This document shows, piece by piece, positions 26,197 through 35,629 of a stretch of DNA of 64,000 nt. A program made the position numbers and the translations under genes. The stretch comes from Dyella choica (GTDB taxonomy: Bacteria; Pseudomonadota; Gammaproteobacteria; Xanthomonadales; Rhodanobacteraceae), in contig NZ_RYYV01000002.1 in NCBI RefSeq assembly GCF_003977665.1, positions 124,001-188,000 of the forward strand, given 5' to 3'. Numbering within the stretch: position 1 is the first letter of the stretch; each line of letters opens with the position of its first letter. A model generated the notes under the pieces. The model did not search any database, was not told the DNA's origin, and was given only the letters and a program-made list of their open reading frames with translations.

Positions 26197-26466
26197 ATAC
26201 GCAAACTATCGCCCGAGGGCGTCCGATCCGAAAACGCCCGAAAGTGTGATTTGTCTAAAAGGACCCGCTGTCGCGCCAGTCTGGCGCACTCGCGCTAGCG
26301 TGTTTGAAATAAGGGCGCTGTAGCGGGCCGATGCTATGATCTTGCGCCGCAGCCGCCGCCTAGGCAACCATGACGCATGGTCGTCAGCGGACCCGGCGCC
26401 GCCCGTGGGCGGGCGCTGCTCAAGGGACATCAAGCGCCTATCCCTCCCGTCCTATTGAGAGCTGAC

Positions 26467-29400
26467 ATGGACACCACTGCTGTTTTTGTGTCCAGGATGC
26501 TCCGGTACATCTCTCCTGCCCGCCTGGTATTCGCTTTCGCGGCTTTCGCCGTGTGGATGCATCCGTCCTCGGCGAGTGCGCAAACGCTCGGCAGCTTCCA
26601 GCATGCCGTCTACCTGAAACAGGACGGCTGGCCCGGCAACGGCGACATGACGCAGACCGCCGATGGCTTCTTGTGGATCAGTGGCAACAAGGGATTGACG
26701 CGCTTTGACGGCAGTCGATTCCGCACCTTTGTCCCGCTGCCCGGCGAACGCTTCCTGGAAGCACGGTTGGGCGCGCTGCATCCTGCACAGGGCGGCGGCC
26801 TGTGGATCGCCACCTCCGACAGCGCAACGCTGCTCAAGGATGGTCACCTGCGCCACTATGGCGCGCAGCAGGGTTACCTCGGCAATAACGCAACCTTCAT
26901 GACCGACCCGGCGGGCGTCGTGTGGGTCTCCACCTCGGCCGGCCTGCTGCGGTTCGAAAACGATGCCTGGCATGCCATCTATCGCAACCGTGCCGGCCAC
27001 AGCCTGAAGTATGCGAGCTTCGACGAGGCCGGCAATCTATGGGCATCGATCGATCATCAGCTGTTCGTGCTGCCCAAGGGGCAGTCCGATTTCCAGCCGG
27101 TGCCGCATGGCCCGTCGAATGCACAGCGCGTACATGCCGGCGCTTCGGGTCATCTTTATGTGACCACCAACGACGGCATCCATTTCTACCGCCGTAACGG
27201 CCTGGAGCTAGCCGAGCTCGCCCAGCCCCTGGAAACGCGCATCTACGCCGTGCTCGAAGGCAAGGATCACGCGGTCTGGATGGGTAGCCCACACGACGGT
27301 ATGTATTTTGTTTCGGCCAGCGACCTGGAGTCGGCAGAGGCCACGCACGTCGTTCCCCGAACGCAGCCAATGACACGCGAGGACGGATTGACGGGCAACT
27401 TCGCCGCTTACCTGATCAAGGACGACGAAGGCGACATCTGGGTCAATACGCCGGGTGGGCTCAACCGCTTCCGGCCTGCGGCATTCACCCGGGTCAAGCT
27501 GCCGCTCGATATCCACACCACGAGTGCAGCGCCGGATGGCGCCGGCAACCTGTGGGTTGGCAGCGAGAACAATCCGGTGCTGCAGGTGCTGCCTTCGGGC
27601 GAGCTGCATACAACGGCTGTTCCGCCGCTGACGCTCGCGCTCTACGTTGCACCCAACGGCCGTGATGTGTGGGCGGCAAATCCCAAGGGCATCTGGCGGC
27701 TTTCGCCGGGCGAACCGCGCATCGAGAAAGCCATCGGCGCGGTGGCCGGACCGGTCGGCGCGTTGCCATGCATGCTGCGCGACGGCCAAGGCAAGTTCTA
27801 CGTGTGCGTGCCGTACTCAGGCAACGGCAACGGTCTGCTCGTATCCGACGGCGAGGGCTGGAAGGAGGTCTTCAACCATCCTGTCTTCCCCACCACGCTC
27901 GCGCTGGCGCCCAACGGAGACATCTGGACGGGAAGCCGCGACAGGAATCACCTGTATCGGCTTGCCAAGGGAGTGGAATCGAAGTTCGACGAACGACAGG
28001 GAGTGGCGGCCGGCGTCGTGAAGATCATTCTCGCCGACGAAGACGGCCTCTGGATCGGCGGCGACAACGGCATCCAGTACTTTGACGGGCAGCGCTTCCA
28101 CACCCTGGTCACCGACGTACCGGACATTGCCATGCCAGTCGCCGGCCTCGTCGTCGATCGCCATGGCGATCTATGGGTGCAGACGCTGGACGGCATACTG
28201 CGCATCCGTGCCGCCGACCTCGCCCGCTTCCGCAGCGGCGCGCTCAAGCGGGTCCATGCCGACCTGTTCGACGACCAGGACAATGTCTCCGGCATCCCGC
28301 TGTTTTCCTGGACCAGCCCGAACCTCAAGCTGGGTTCGGACGGAAGGATCTGGACGCAGACTTCCACCGCCGTGGCATGGGCCGATCCCGATCATATGCA
28401 GGTAACGGGGCAGCAGCCCGCGGTCTACGTGGACTACCTGGAAACCTCCAGCCACGCGTATGCGTCAGCCCGCGACACCCTCACCCTGTCGCCCAACGAG
28501 AAGGCGGTGCGCATCGGCTTTACCTCACCCACCCTGGGCCGGCCCGACAAGCTCAAGTTCCGCTATCGGCTGGTGGGCATGAGCGACGCGTGGATGGATG
28601 CGGGCGACCGCCGCGAAGCGGCTTATACCAATCTTGCGCCCGGCAGCTACCGCTTCGAAGTGATGGTCACGAATGAAAGCGGGCTGTCCGGCAAGCAGCT
28701 TGGAACGATCCGTTTCGTGCGCCTGCCCGCCTATTACGAGACCTGGTGGTTCCGCGCGCTGTGGGCGCTGCCGGTAGCGCTGCTCCTGTGGCTGGCCCAC
28801 AATGCGCGTTCGCGCGCACTCACGCGCCGGCTCAAGATCCGCTCCGACGAACGCGAGGCGGTAGCCCGCGATATCCACGACACGCTGCTGCAGCGCCTGC
28901 ACGCCGTTCTCCTGTCACTGCAACGGCTGTCGCAGGACGAATCCATACCGGTTGCGGCAAGGGCATCGCTCGCGCGCATCCGTGACGACACCCGCGAAAC
29001 CATCTCGGAGGGGCGCGAGCAGATCAGCATGCTGCGGCGTGCGCAAGATTCCGGCCTGATGCTTTACGACGAACTCATGGCGGAAGGACGCCGGCTACAG
29101 CAGCAACAGGACATCCGTTTTGCGGTGGAAGTCCATGGCGAGCCGCGCCCGCTCAAGAGCGAAGCCGCGGCGGAGCTGCGCGACGCCGCACTGGAAGGCA
29201 TGCGTAACGCATTCAAGCATTCCGGTGGCGCGGAAGTTCAGGTCACGCTCAATTACGAAGAAAGCGCCTTCTGGGTCGTCGTTTCCGACAATGGCCATGG
29301 TTTCGACCCGCAAGCCCAGTCCAGCGCGCGCCATAACGGCCACTTCGGACTGCTCGGCATGCGCGAGCGCGTTTCGCGCCTGAAAGGCGCGATCCACATC

Positions 29401-29469
29401 GAATCCAACGCCGATGAGGGCACGGAAATCCATCTCCAGGTTCCCTCGCGGACGATTTACAAGCTGTAA
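26467..29469 (+). CDS. Propeller-type hybrid sensor histidine kinase (Reg_prop / Y_Y_Y / HisKA_3)
   Basis: Membrane-bound sensor kinase of about 1000 residues. A signal peptide (roughly residues 15-40, ending SSASAQ) leads into a large periplasmic two-component-regulator-propeller domain with repeated blades such as WISGNKGLTRFDG, WVSTSAGLLRFEN and WVNTPGGLNRFRP. A Y_Y_Y domain (FRYRLVGMSDAWMDAG) and one transmembrane helix at about 757-780 follow. The cytoplasmic kinase has the HisKA_3 phosphoacceptor RDIHDTLLQRLH (His804) and an HATPase domain (NAFKHSGG, DNGHGFD, GLLGMRERV). In Gram-negatives these sensors respond to carbohydrate or other exported ligands. The start at MDTTAVF is preferred; a longer frame to 26377 lacks character. 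The divergent NarL-type regulator is the likely partner. Confidence 0.9.
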   Translation: MDTTAVFVSRMLRYISPARLVFAFAAFAVWMHPSSASAQTLGSFQHAVYLKQDGWPGNGDMTQTADGFLWISGNKGLTRFDGSRFRTFVPLPGERFLEARLGALHPAQGGGLWIATSDSATLLKDGHLRHYGAQQGYLGNNATFMTDPAGVVWVSTSAGLLRFENDAWHAIYRNRAGHSLKYASFDEAGNLWASIDHQLFVLPKGQSDFQPVPHGPSNAQRVHAGASGHLYVTTNDGIHFYRRNGLELAELAQPLETRIYAVLEGKDHAVWMGSPHDGMYFVSASDLESAEATHVVPRTQPMTREDGLTGNFAAYLIKDDEGDIWVNTPGGLNRFRPAAFTRVKLPLDIHTTSAAPDGAGNLWVGSENNPVLQVLPSGELHTTAVPPLTLALYVAPNGRDVWAANPKGIWRLSPGEPRIEKAIGAVAGPVGALPCMLRDGQGKFYVCVPYSGNGNGLLVSDGEGWKEVFNHPVFPTTLALAPNGDIWTGSRDRNHLYRLAKGVESKFDERQGVAAGVVKIILADEDGLWIGGDNGIQYFDGQRFHTLVTDVPDIAMPVAGLVVDRHGDLWVQTLDGILRIRAADLARFRSGALKRVHADLFDDQDNVSGIPLFSWTSPNLKLGSDGRIWTQTSTAVAWADPDHMQVTGQQPAVYVDYLETSSHAYASARDTLTLSPNEKAVRIGFTSPTLGRPDKLKFRYRLVGMSDAWMDAGDRREAAYTNLAPGSYRFEVMVTNESGLSGKQLGTIRFVRLPAYYETWWFRALWALPVALLLWLAHNARSRALTRRLKIRSDEREAVARDIHDTLLQRLHAVLLSLQRLSQDESIPVAARASLARIRDDTRETISEGREQISMLRRAQDSGLMLYDELMAEGRRLQQQQDIRFAVEVHGEPRPLKSEAAAELRDAALEGMRNAFKHSGGAEVQVTLNYEESAFWVVVSDNGHGFDPQAQSSARHNGHFGLLGMRERVSRLKGAIHIESNADEGTEIHLQVPSRTIYKL

Positions 29470-29532
29470 CGAAAAAGCGCGCCGCTGCGAAAAGTCTCCA
29501 GACCGACTGCCCAAGTCGTAGAGGACGATACG

Positions 29533-30999
29533 ATGAATGACAAGACCAAGCTTTCCCGCCTGACCCACGCGACCGGCGCACCCGTCAGCGACAACACGAA
29601 CATCCAGACGGCCGGCCCGCGCGGCCCGGCTCTGTTGCAGGACGTGTGGCTGCTCGAAAAGCTGGCCCATTTCGATCGCGAAGTGATCCCCGAACGCCGC
29701 ATGCACGCCAAGGGCGCAGGCGCCCACGGCACGTTCACCGTCACGCACGACATCACACGCTATTCCAAGGCGAAGCTCTTCGCCGGGATCGGCAAGCGCA
29801 CCCCCGTGTTCGCCCGCTTCTCGACCGTGGCCGGCGAACGCGGCGCCGCCGACGCCGAGCGCGATATTCGCGGCTTTGCGCTCAAGTTCTATACGGAGGA
29901 AGGCAACTGGGACCTGGTCGGCAACAACACGCCGGTGTTCTTCCTGCGCGATCCGCTGCGTTTCCCCGACCTGAACCACGCGGTCAAACGCGACCCGCGC
30001 ACGGGGCTGCGTAGCGCCGATAGCAACTGGGACTTCTGGAGCCTGCTGCCGGAGGCCCTGCACCAGGTCACGATCGTCATGAGCGAGCGCGGAATTCCAC
30101 GCTCCTTCCGCCATATGCACGGCTTCGGCAGTCACACTTACAGCTTCATCAACGCGGCGCATGAACGCAGCTGGGTGAAGTTCCACTTCCACACGCAGCA
30201 GGGCATCCAGAACCTGACGGACGCGGAAGCGGAAAGCCTCATAGGCAAGGACCGTGAAACCCATCAGCGCGACCTCTACGACAGCATCGAGCGCGGCGAC
30301 TTTCCGCGCTGGACGCTGTTCATCCAGGTCATGACCGATACGCAGGCCAAGGCCATGCCGTTCAATCCCTTCGATCTGACCAAGGTCTGGCCCAAGGCGG
30401 AGTATCCCTTGATCGAAGTGGGCTATTTCGAACTGAATCGCCATCCGGACAATTTTTTCGCAGAGACTGAGCAAGCGGCCTTCTCGCCCGCGAACGTCGT
30501 GCCGGGTATCGGCTACTCGCCGGACAAAATGCTGCAGGCCCGCCTGTTCTCTTACGGTGACGCACAGCGTTACCGCCTGGGCGTGAACTTCCATCACATC
30601 CCGGTCAATGCACCCCAGTGCCCGTTCCACAGCTACCATCGCGATGGCGCGATGCGCACCGACGGCAATCTCGGCGGCACGCCAGCCTATTGGCCGAACA
30701 GCAAGGGCGTCTGGGCCGATCAGCCGCAACTCAACGAGCCGCCGCAGGAAATCGACGGCGCGGCAGCCCATTGGGATCATCGCCTCGACGACGATCACTA
30801 CCAGCAGCCCGGCGATCTGTTCCGGAAAATGAATCCGTCACAGCGGCAGGCCTTGTTCGACAACACAGCGCGAGCCATGCAAGGTGCCCGGGACGAGGTG
30901 AAGCAGCGTCACATCGACAACTGCAACAAGGCCGATCCGGCGTACGGGGCCGGCGTTGCGGCGGCCCTGGCCAAGCTGATCGACGACGTCTTGGCTTAG
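29533..30999 (+). CDS. katA: Catalase (clade 3, heme)
   Basis: Monofunctional heme catalase of 488 residues that disproportionates hydrogen peroxide. Distal His58 is in [14 protein letters not shown], the distal Asn is in VGNNTPVFF (131-132), and the heme-ligand Tyr341 is in [13 protein letters not shown]. The length (488) fits small-subunit clade 3 enzymes rather than large HPII-type catalases. No signal peptide, so cytosolic. It follows the sensor kinase gene by 63 bases in the same direction and could share its transcript, although the kinase and catalase may be independently expressed. The ATG at 29533 follows a purine-rich stretch (GTAGAGGACGATACG) that contains a GAGG Shine-Dalgarno. 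Confidence 0.95.
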   Translation: MNDKTKLSRLTHATGAPVSDNTNIQTAGPRGPALLQDVWLLEKLAHFDREVIPERRMHAKGAGAHGTFTVTHDITRYSKAKLFAGIGKRTPVFARFSTVAGERGAADAERDIRGFALKFYTEEGNWDLVGNNTPVFFLRDPLRFPDLNHAVKRDPRTGLRSADSNWDFWSLLPEALHQVTIVMSERGIPRSFRHMHGFGSHTYSFINAAHERSWVKFHFHTQQGIQNLTDAEAESLIGKDRETHQRDLYDSIERGDFPRWTLFIQVMTDTQAKAMPFNPFDLTKVWPKAEYPLIEVGYFELNRHPDNFFAETEQAAFSPANVVPGIGYSPDKMLQARLFSYGDAQRYRLGVNFHHIPVNAPQCPFHSYHRDGAMRTDGNLGGTPAYWPNSKGVWADQPQLNEPPQEIDGAAAHWDHRLDDDHYQQPGDLFRKMNPSQRQALFDNTARAMQGARDEVKQRHIDNCNKADPAYGAGVAAALAKLIDDVLA

Positions 31000-31105
31000 G
31001 CGCCTGGAGAGTTCACGCTGCGGGGCGTGTCCGATTGTTCAAAACATCGAAGGAGATACGCCACTCTCCCGCGCTCTGATAGCTCCATGAGCGCTTCGCG
31101 AGCCC

Positions 31106-31990
31106 CTAACCTACTGCCGTTGATGCAGCTCCGAGGAAGCGTTCGACGATCTCCGGCAGCATCGGCTCGACGGGAAGCGTGTAGTGGGTGGTGTTCGGCA
31201 AGATTGCGAGCTCGTTTGCGGGCCGCAGGGAGCCATCGATCCCGGCATCGCGCTGGCCGCCTCCCAACGCCTTCCAGAACTCGACCATGTGTTCGGGCCG
31301 GATGGCGTCAGCATCTGCAAAGATCAGCAGTGTGCGCGTATGAAGCTTGGCGACATCGGCGCTCCAGTCCCAGGGGCGCTTGGTCAGGTCACCGACCTTC
31401 CTGAAGAGCTTGGTCCAATCGACATCGGGATAGGCCTTCCCTAACGGCGATGCCTTGACGCCAGGGCCGAGCGTAGCGGCGTTGGTCTCCAATTGCTTGA
31501 AGGCCACCACGCCCTCCGGATAAAAGCCGTCCTGCCTCATCGTCGCGGACACGAGCACGAGCCGGTCGACCACGTCCGGATGGCGGATAGCGGTCTGCAG
31601 CGCGACGCTGGCGCCGAACGAGTAGCCCATTACGTCGGCCTTGCCGAGGTTCAGATGGCCGATCAGGGCGGCAACGTCATCGCCCATCGATTCACTGCGC
31701 AGTGGCCTGTCAGTGTCTGGCGTGCGCCCATGTCCCTGGAGATGGACGGCGATCACCTGCCGGCCCTTGGCCAGTTCGGCCAGATTGCCCCCGAAGCTGT
31801 CGGGGTTGATGCCGCCGTGGAGAAGAATGAGCGGCTTGCCGCCGCCATGCATGCTGTAAAAGAGATGCTGGCCATTGACGTCGGCAAAATGCTCGTTCGA
31901 AACGGCGGGAGTCTGCTTGGCTTGAACGGGAAGGTCCGCAATCAGCACTGCGGTCGCTACGGCAGTTTTCAGGAAATCGCGTCTGAGCAT
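31106..31990 (-). CDS. Tat-exported alpha/beta hydrolase
   Basis: Alpha/beta hydrolase of about 294 residues. The N-terminus MLRRDFLKTAVATAVLI is a twin-arginine signal (RRDFLK), which implies folded export to the periplasm. Motifs: LLHGGINPDSFG (oxyanion), QGHGRTPD, the elbow GYSFGAS with nucleophile Ser, acid in IFADADAIRPEH and His in NTTHYTLP. The start at 31990 is chosen because it begins the Tat signal and has GAGG at good spacing; a start 20 residues upstream is possible. Convergent with the catalase region, downstream of an ArsR/SRPBCC pair on the same strand with a 91-base gap. Confidence 0.88.
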   Translation of the reverse strand: MLRRDFLKTAVATAVLIADLPVQAKQTPAVSNEHFADVNGQHLFYSMHGGGKPLILLHGGINPDSFGGNLAELAKGRQVIAVHLQGHGRTPDTDRPLRSESMGDDVAALIGHLNLGKADVMGYSFGASVALQTAIRHPDVVDRLVLVSATMRQDGFYPEGVVAFKQLETNAATLGPGVKASPLGKAYPDVDWTKLFRKVGDLTKRPWDWSADVAKLHTRTLLIFADADAIRPEHMVEFWKALGGGQRDAGIDGSLRPANELAILPNTTHYTLPVEPMLPEIVERFLGAASTAVG

Positions 31991-32080
31991 ATTGTCCTCA
32001 CGTGGCGCCGAATGGGCCAGCGCGGTGGTGATCGTGTGATTCATCGCCATCCCTTCCCTACGACGGTAGCGGCGGTGTGG

Positions 32081-32581
32081 TCACGATCCGTCTGCGAGCA
32101 ACTCATCCAACTGCGCGAACTGTTCGGGCAGAGCTTCCGCCGAACCGGCGAGGGCTTCGTCGCGGGCCGCTTCGGTGGGGTAGAGTTCGTGAAAGGTGAC
32201 CAGCGTCTTGCCGGCGTTTTCTTCGAACGTCACCGTGGTCACGGCGCCCTGGTCGCTGTCTTCGTTCGTCCATATAAGACGCTTGTGCGGCGTTACTTCT
32301 GAGTACGTGCCGAAGAACGCCATCGGTTGATCGAAGTCCGGATGGCTGAACACGAGGTGATACCTACCTCCGGTACGAATATCCATCTCGCACGAGACCA
32401 GCGACATGCCCACCGACTTCGGAACCCACCACTGCTTGAACAATTCGGGTTTGCTCCACGCTTCGAAGACGATGTGCGCCGGGGCATTGAACGTTCGCGT
32501 CACGACGAGTTCGCGGTCGGACTTGCGCTCCACAACGGTGCGGTTCATGGCGGCGGAACTACCTTCTTTTGTTTCTGGCAT
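32081..32581 (-). CDS. SRPBCC / AHSA1-domain protein
   Basis: Small cytosolic protein of 166 residues of the activator of Hsp90 ATPase homology (AHSA1)/SRPBCC superfamily, a hydrophobic ligand-binding fold. Typical sequence: VVTRTFNAPAHIVFEAWSKPELFKQWW, YHLVFSHPDF, and TLVTFHELYPTEAARDEAL. The start at 32581 is decided by AAGGAGAG seven bases upstream; it overlaps the preceding ArsR gene by 23 bases, so the two are co-transcribed and probably coupled. ArsR/SRPBCC pairs are a common bacterial module. The ligand is unknown. MNRTVV at 32548 is a weaker alternative start. Confidence 0.88.
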   Translation of the reverse strand: MPETKEGSSAAMNRTVVERKSDRELVVTRTFNAPAHIVFEAWSKPELFKQWWVPKSVGMSLVSCEMDIRTGGRYHLVFSHPDFDQPMAFFGTYSEVTPHKRLIWTNEDSDQGAVTTVTFEENAGKTLVTFHELYPTEAARDEALAGSAEALPEQFAQLDELLADGS

Positions 32582-32921
32582 TTGCCCTCTCCTTGCGGTT
32601 CAAGTGCTCGACAATCTCGTCCAGCGCGTCGAAACGCGCGCTCCACAGTTGGCGGTGCTGCTCGATCCAGGCGACCTCTTCTTCCAGCCGGCGCAATCCG
32701 AGCCTGCAGGTTCGTACGCGCCCGACCTTTTCCGTGGTCACGAGCCCCGCCTGCTCCAAGATGCTGACGTGCTTCTTCATGCCCGTGAGGGTCATGTGAA
32801 ACCTTTGGGCAAGGTCGGTGATCGAAGCGTCTGAACCCCCGAGCTGCTCCAGCACACCGCGTCGGGTGACATCGGCGAGCGCGGCGAATGTTGCGTCGAG
32901 GCGAGCTTGATAGTGAACCAT
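32559..32921 (-). CDS. ArsR-family transcriptional repressor
   Basis: Small winged-helix repressor of 120 residues. It carries ADVTRRGVLEQLGG, DLAQRFHMTLTGMKKHVSILEQAGLV and the wing TTEKVGRVRTCRLG. There is no cysteine metal-binding box in the recognition helix, so it is a non-metal ArsR of the kind found with SRPBCC proteins. The start at 32921 (MVHYQARL) is chosen because a perfect palindrome and a promoter-like -10/-35 pair overlap it (see 32912-32957), which would give a leaderless transcript. An upstream TTG start at 32957 would read through the promoter. It is followed by the SRPBCC gene in a coupled operon. Confidence 0.87.
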   Translation of the reverse strand: MVHYQARLDATFAALADVTRRGVLEQLGGSDASITDLAQRFHMTLTGMKKHVSILEQAGLVTTEKVGRVRTCRLGLRRLEEEVAWIEQHRQLWSARFDALDEIVEHLNRKERANARNKRR

Positions 32922-32957
32922 GTGGTTCACTGTAAGGCGCACATGGGTGATTTGCAA
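32912..32957 (-). promoter_or_regulatory. ArsR promoter with overlapping perfect operator palindrome
   Basis: Reading the minus strand, TTGCAA (-35, 32952-32957) and TACAGT (-10, 32929-32934) are separated by 17 bases. The 20-base perfect palindrome AGTGAACCACATGGTTCACT (32912-32931) overlaps the -10 and the ATG of the ArsR gene. Binding there would block RNA polymerase, giving autorepression. With this spacing, transcription would begin at or near the start codon, so the mRNA may be leaderless. Confidence 0.65.
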
Positions 32958-33093
32958 GCGGATGACCCCGCGGGGGCAAATCGCACGTAGCTCATCTTCC
33001 GCTCCGAACCCAAACGGCGAATGCCTGGCGTGGGCAAAGTTCCGACCGACGGCTTGGTGGCAGCCAGATCAAGACGTCAACGGAACAGAGGGA

Positions 33094-34518
33094 TTATCCC
33101 GCCGCCATCAGCAAGGTCTTGGGTTCAAGGTACGCGCTCATGCCCCATCGGCCCATCTCGCGGCCGAGCCCGGAGTGCTTGAAACCACCGAACGGTGCGC
33201 GTGGTTCGTGGGCAAGCGTGTTGACGAGTACGCGGCCGGAGTCGATCTGGCGCGCCACGCGCTCGCACCGTTCGAGGTTTTTGCCTAGTACGACGGCGCT
33301 GAGGCCGTAGCGCGTGTCATTGGCAATGGCGATGGCGTCGGCCTCGTCGTCGTAGGGAATTATCGTGAGTACGGGGCCGAAGATTTCCTCGCGCGCAATG
33401 CGCATGCGGTTGTTCGCGCCAGTGAAGATCGTCGGCTTTACGAACCAGCCGACGCGCAGGCCATCGGGCCGGCCCTCGCCGCCGGCGAGCACTTGTGCGC
33501 CCTCCTCGATGCCGAGGCGGATGTAGCTCTGTACGCGTTCCCACTGCTTCGCGCTTACCATCGGGCCGATGTCGGTCGTAGCATCACGCGGATCGCCGGA
33601 CTTGACCTGTGCGACAGCCGCCTTCGCAACCTGCTCGAATTCCGCTAGCCGCTGCCGTGGCACCAGGATGCGCGTGCCTGCGATGCAGGCCTGGCCGCTG
33701 TTGGCGAACCCGGCCTGCAGCACTAGCGGCATGATCGCGGCGAAGTCCGCGTCGTCGAGCACCACGGTCGGCGACTTGCCGCCTAGCTCCAGCGTTACGC
33801 GCTTCATCGTCTCGGCACCGGCGCCGACCAGATGCTGGCCAACCGCGGACGAACCGGTGAACGAGATCTTGGCGATGTCGGGATGGCGCGCGATGGTTTC
33901 GCCGACCACGTCGCCGCGACCATTGACGATGTTGAATACGCCTTGGGGGAGACCCGCTTCGTGCAGTGCTTCGACGACGACCTGCGTCTGCATCGCACTC
34001 ATTTCGCTGGGCTTGATGACAGCGGTGCAGCCGGCCGCCAGCGCCGTCGCCAGCTTGTTGCAGATGAAGCCGGCATCGCTGTTCCACGGCGTGATCAAGC
34101 CAGCGACACCGACTGGCGTCAGGATCACCCGCGCGCTGCCGACTTGTTCCTCGAACTCGAAAGATCGAAGCGCTTCAATGGCCTGCATGATGACGTCGGC
34201 CGGATAAGTCGCCATCCAGCGACCACGCGCGTGCGGCGCGCCGTATTCGGTGACGACGGCTTCCATCAGCGCATCCTCGCGCGCCGCGATGGCTTTATGC
34301 ATGCGCTCAAGCGCATCGATGCGCTCCTCGCGCGTGGTGCGCGACCATGCTGGAAACGCCGCCTTCGCCGCTGCGATCGCGCGCTGCGCGTCCTGCTCGT
34401 CGCCCAGCCGTACCTGGCCGATGACTTCCTCGGTGCTGGGGTTGTGCAGGTCGAACCATTCCTGGCCGTGTGGCACGACGAATTCGCCGTTGATGTAGAT
34501 GTGTTCGATACACCGCAT
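33094..34518 (-). CDS. NAD(P)-dependent aldehyde dehydrogenase
   Basis: Aldehyde dehydrogenase superfamily enzyme of 474 residues, oxidising an aldehyde to the acid. Visible are PWNSDAG and KPSEMSAMQ (cofactor binding), FTGSSAVGQ, catalytic Glu in TLELGGKSP and nucleophile Cys in NSGQACIAGTRI, then EEIFGPVLTI. Start at 34518 has AGAGGAAG upstream and MRCIEHIYINGEFV is a normal family start. A LysR gene is divergent from it across 147 bases containing a palindrome (34613-34659). Substrate is unknown; the LysR/aldehyde-dehydrogenase arrangement suggests induction by the aldehyde or its precursor. Confidence 0.93.
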   Translation of the reverse strand: MRCIEHIYINGEFVVPHGQEWFDLHNPSTEEVIGQVRLGDEQDAQRAIAAAKAAFPAWSRTTREERIDALERMHKAIAAREDALMEAVVTEYGAPHARGRWMATYPADVIMQAIEALRSFEFEEQVGSARVILTPVGVAGLITPWNSDAGFICNKLATALAAGCTAVIKPSEMSAMQTQVVVEALHEAGLPQGVFNIVNGRGDVVGETIARHPDIAKISFTGSSAVGQHLVGAGAETMKRVTLELGGKSPTVVLDDADFAAIMPLVLQAGFANSGQACIAGTRILVPRQRLAEFEQVAKAAVAQVKSGDPRDATTDIGPMVSAKQWERVQSYIRLGIEEGAQVLAGGEGRPDGLRVGWFVKPTIFTGANNRMRIAREEIFGPVLTIIPYDDEADAIAIANDTRYGLSAVVLGKNLERCERVARQIDSGRVLVNTLAHEPRAPFGGFKHSGLGREMGRWGMSAYLEPKTLLMAAG

Positions 34519-34612
34519 GTCGACTTCCTCTGGAAAGGTGAATTTGCCCCGCCAAGCTGGGAGAGCCGGCACTTGGGGGCGTTGCACGACGCAGTCTAGA
34601 GATGGATCATTG

Positions 34613-34659
34613 TCCTGATAATCAGGTTTATAGTGAATGGCGTATTCCGAATATCAGGA
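34613..34659. promoter_or_regulatory. Candidate LysR operator between aldehyde dehydrogenase and LysR genes
   Basis: A perfect 13-bp palindrome CCTGATAATCAGG (34614-34626) is followed about 25 bases on by an inverted copy TATCAGGA (34652-34659). Both copies lie in the 147-base divergent intergenic region and end just before the LysR ATG, the expected place for LysR recognition and activation sites. Confidence 0.55.
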
Positions 34660-34665
34660 TAATCC

Positions 34666-35568
34666 ATGCATCGCACGGGAATGACCGAACTGGAGGTGAT
34701 CCTTGCCGTCGCGCGTCGCCACAGTTTTCGCGGCGCGGCGCAGGAGCTGGGCATGTCGACCACGGCGGTGAGCGGCGCCGTGGCCGGGCTGGAGGCGCGC
34801 CTCAAGGTGCGCCTGTTCAACCGCTCGACGCGCAGCGTGGCACTCACCGACGCGGGGCAGCGCTACGTAGAGCGTATCGCCCCGGCACTCGCCGAAATCC
34901 ACAGCGCCGGCGAGGAAGCCGGCAGCGGGCCCGACACGCCCAGCGGCACGCTGCGGATCAATGCGCCGCACGGAGCGGCATCGCTGCTGCTGGAACCTCT
35001 GTTCGGCCCTTACGCGCGACGCTACCCCGAGGTGCGCATCGACCTGGTGAGTGAGTCGCGCATGATCGACATCGTGGCCGAAGGCTTCGACGCCGGCATC
35101 CGCCTCGCCGAATCAGTGCCGCAGGACATGATCGCCGTGCCGCTCTCCCGCGACCTACGCATGTTGGTGGTGGCGACGCCCGAATATCTGGAACGCCACG
35201 GTACGCCCAGGCATCCGCGCGACCTGCTCAAACACCAGAGCATCGGCATGAACATGTCGCACGGTGGCATCTACCGCTGGGAACTGGAGAAGAACGGCCA
35301 CAAGCTGCAGATGGACCTGCCAGTGCGCATGGCACTCAACGAGCTTTCCGCAATCAAGCAGGCGGTGCTGCTTGGACTGGGCATCGGCTTCATTTCCGAA
35401 TGGCTCATCGCGGAGGAACTGCAAGCCGGCACTCTGGTGCCCGTGTTGGTTCCGTGGTGCATGCCCTTCGGTGGCCTGAGTCTTTACTACCCAGGTCGCC
35501 GTTTCGTGCCCGCACGCCTGCGCGCGCTGATCGAACTGGTGAAGGAGTTGCGGCTGGCCTCGGGCTGA
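34666..35568 (+). CDS. LysR-type transcriptional regulator
   Basis: LysR regulator of 300 residues. Helix-turn-helix at the N-terminus ([42 protein letters not shown]), followed by a LysR substrate-binding domain ([24 protein letters not shown]). It is divergent from the aldehyde dehydrogenase, which is the likely target. A short inverted-repeat site lies between the two genes. The TGA stop is close to the convergent stop of another LysR gene at 35630. Confidence 0.92.
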   Translation: MHRTGMTELEVILAVARRHSFRGAAQELGMSTTAVSGAVAGLEARLKVRLFNRSTRSVALTDAGQRYVERIAPALAEIHSAGEEAGSGPDTPSGTLRINAPHGAASLLLEPLFGPYARRYPEVRIDLVSESRMIDIVAEGFDAGIRLAESVPQDMIAVPLSRDLRMLVVATPEYLERHGTPRHPRDLLKHQSIGMNMSHGGIYRWELEKNGHKLQMDLPVRMALNELSAIKQAVLLGLGIGFISEWLIAEELQAGTLVPVLVPWCMPFGGLSLYYPGRRFVPARLRALIELVKELRLASG

Positions 35569-35629
35569 AACAAGTTCCCCAATATTGACGTCGAACCAGG
35601 GCAACGCGTACTCGTCGCGCGTCTTCAAC

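Noticed and set aside
29095-30798. Long minus-strand open frame opposite the catalase
   Set aside because: Its translation mirrors the catalase codon pattern and shows no domain; it is a shadow frame.
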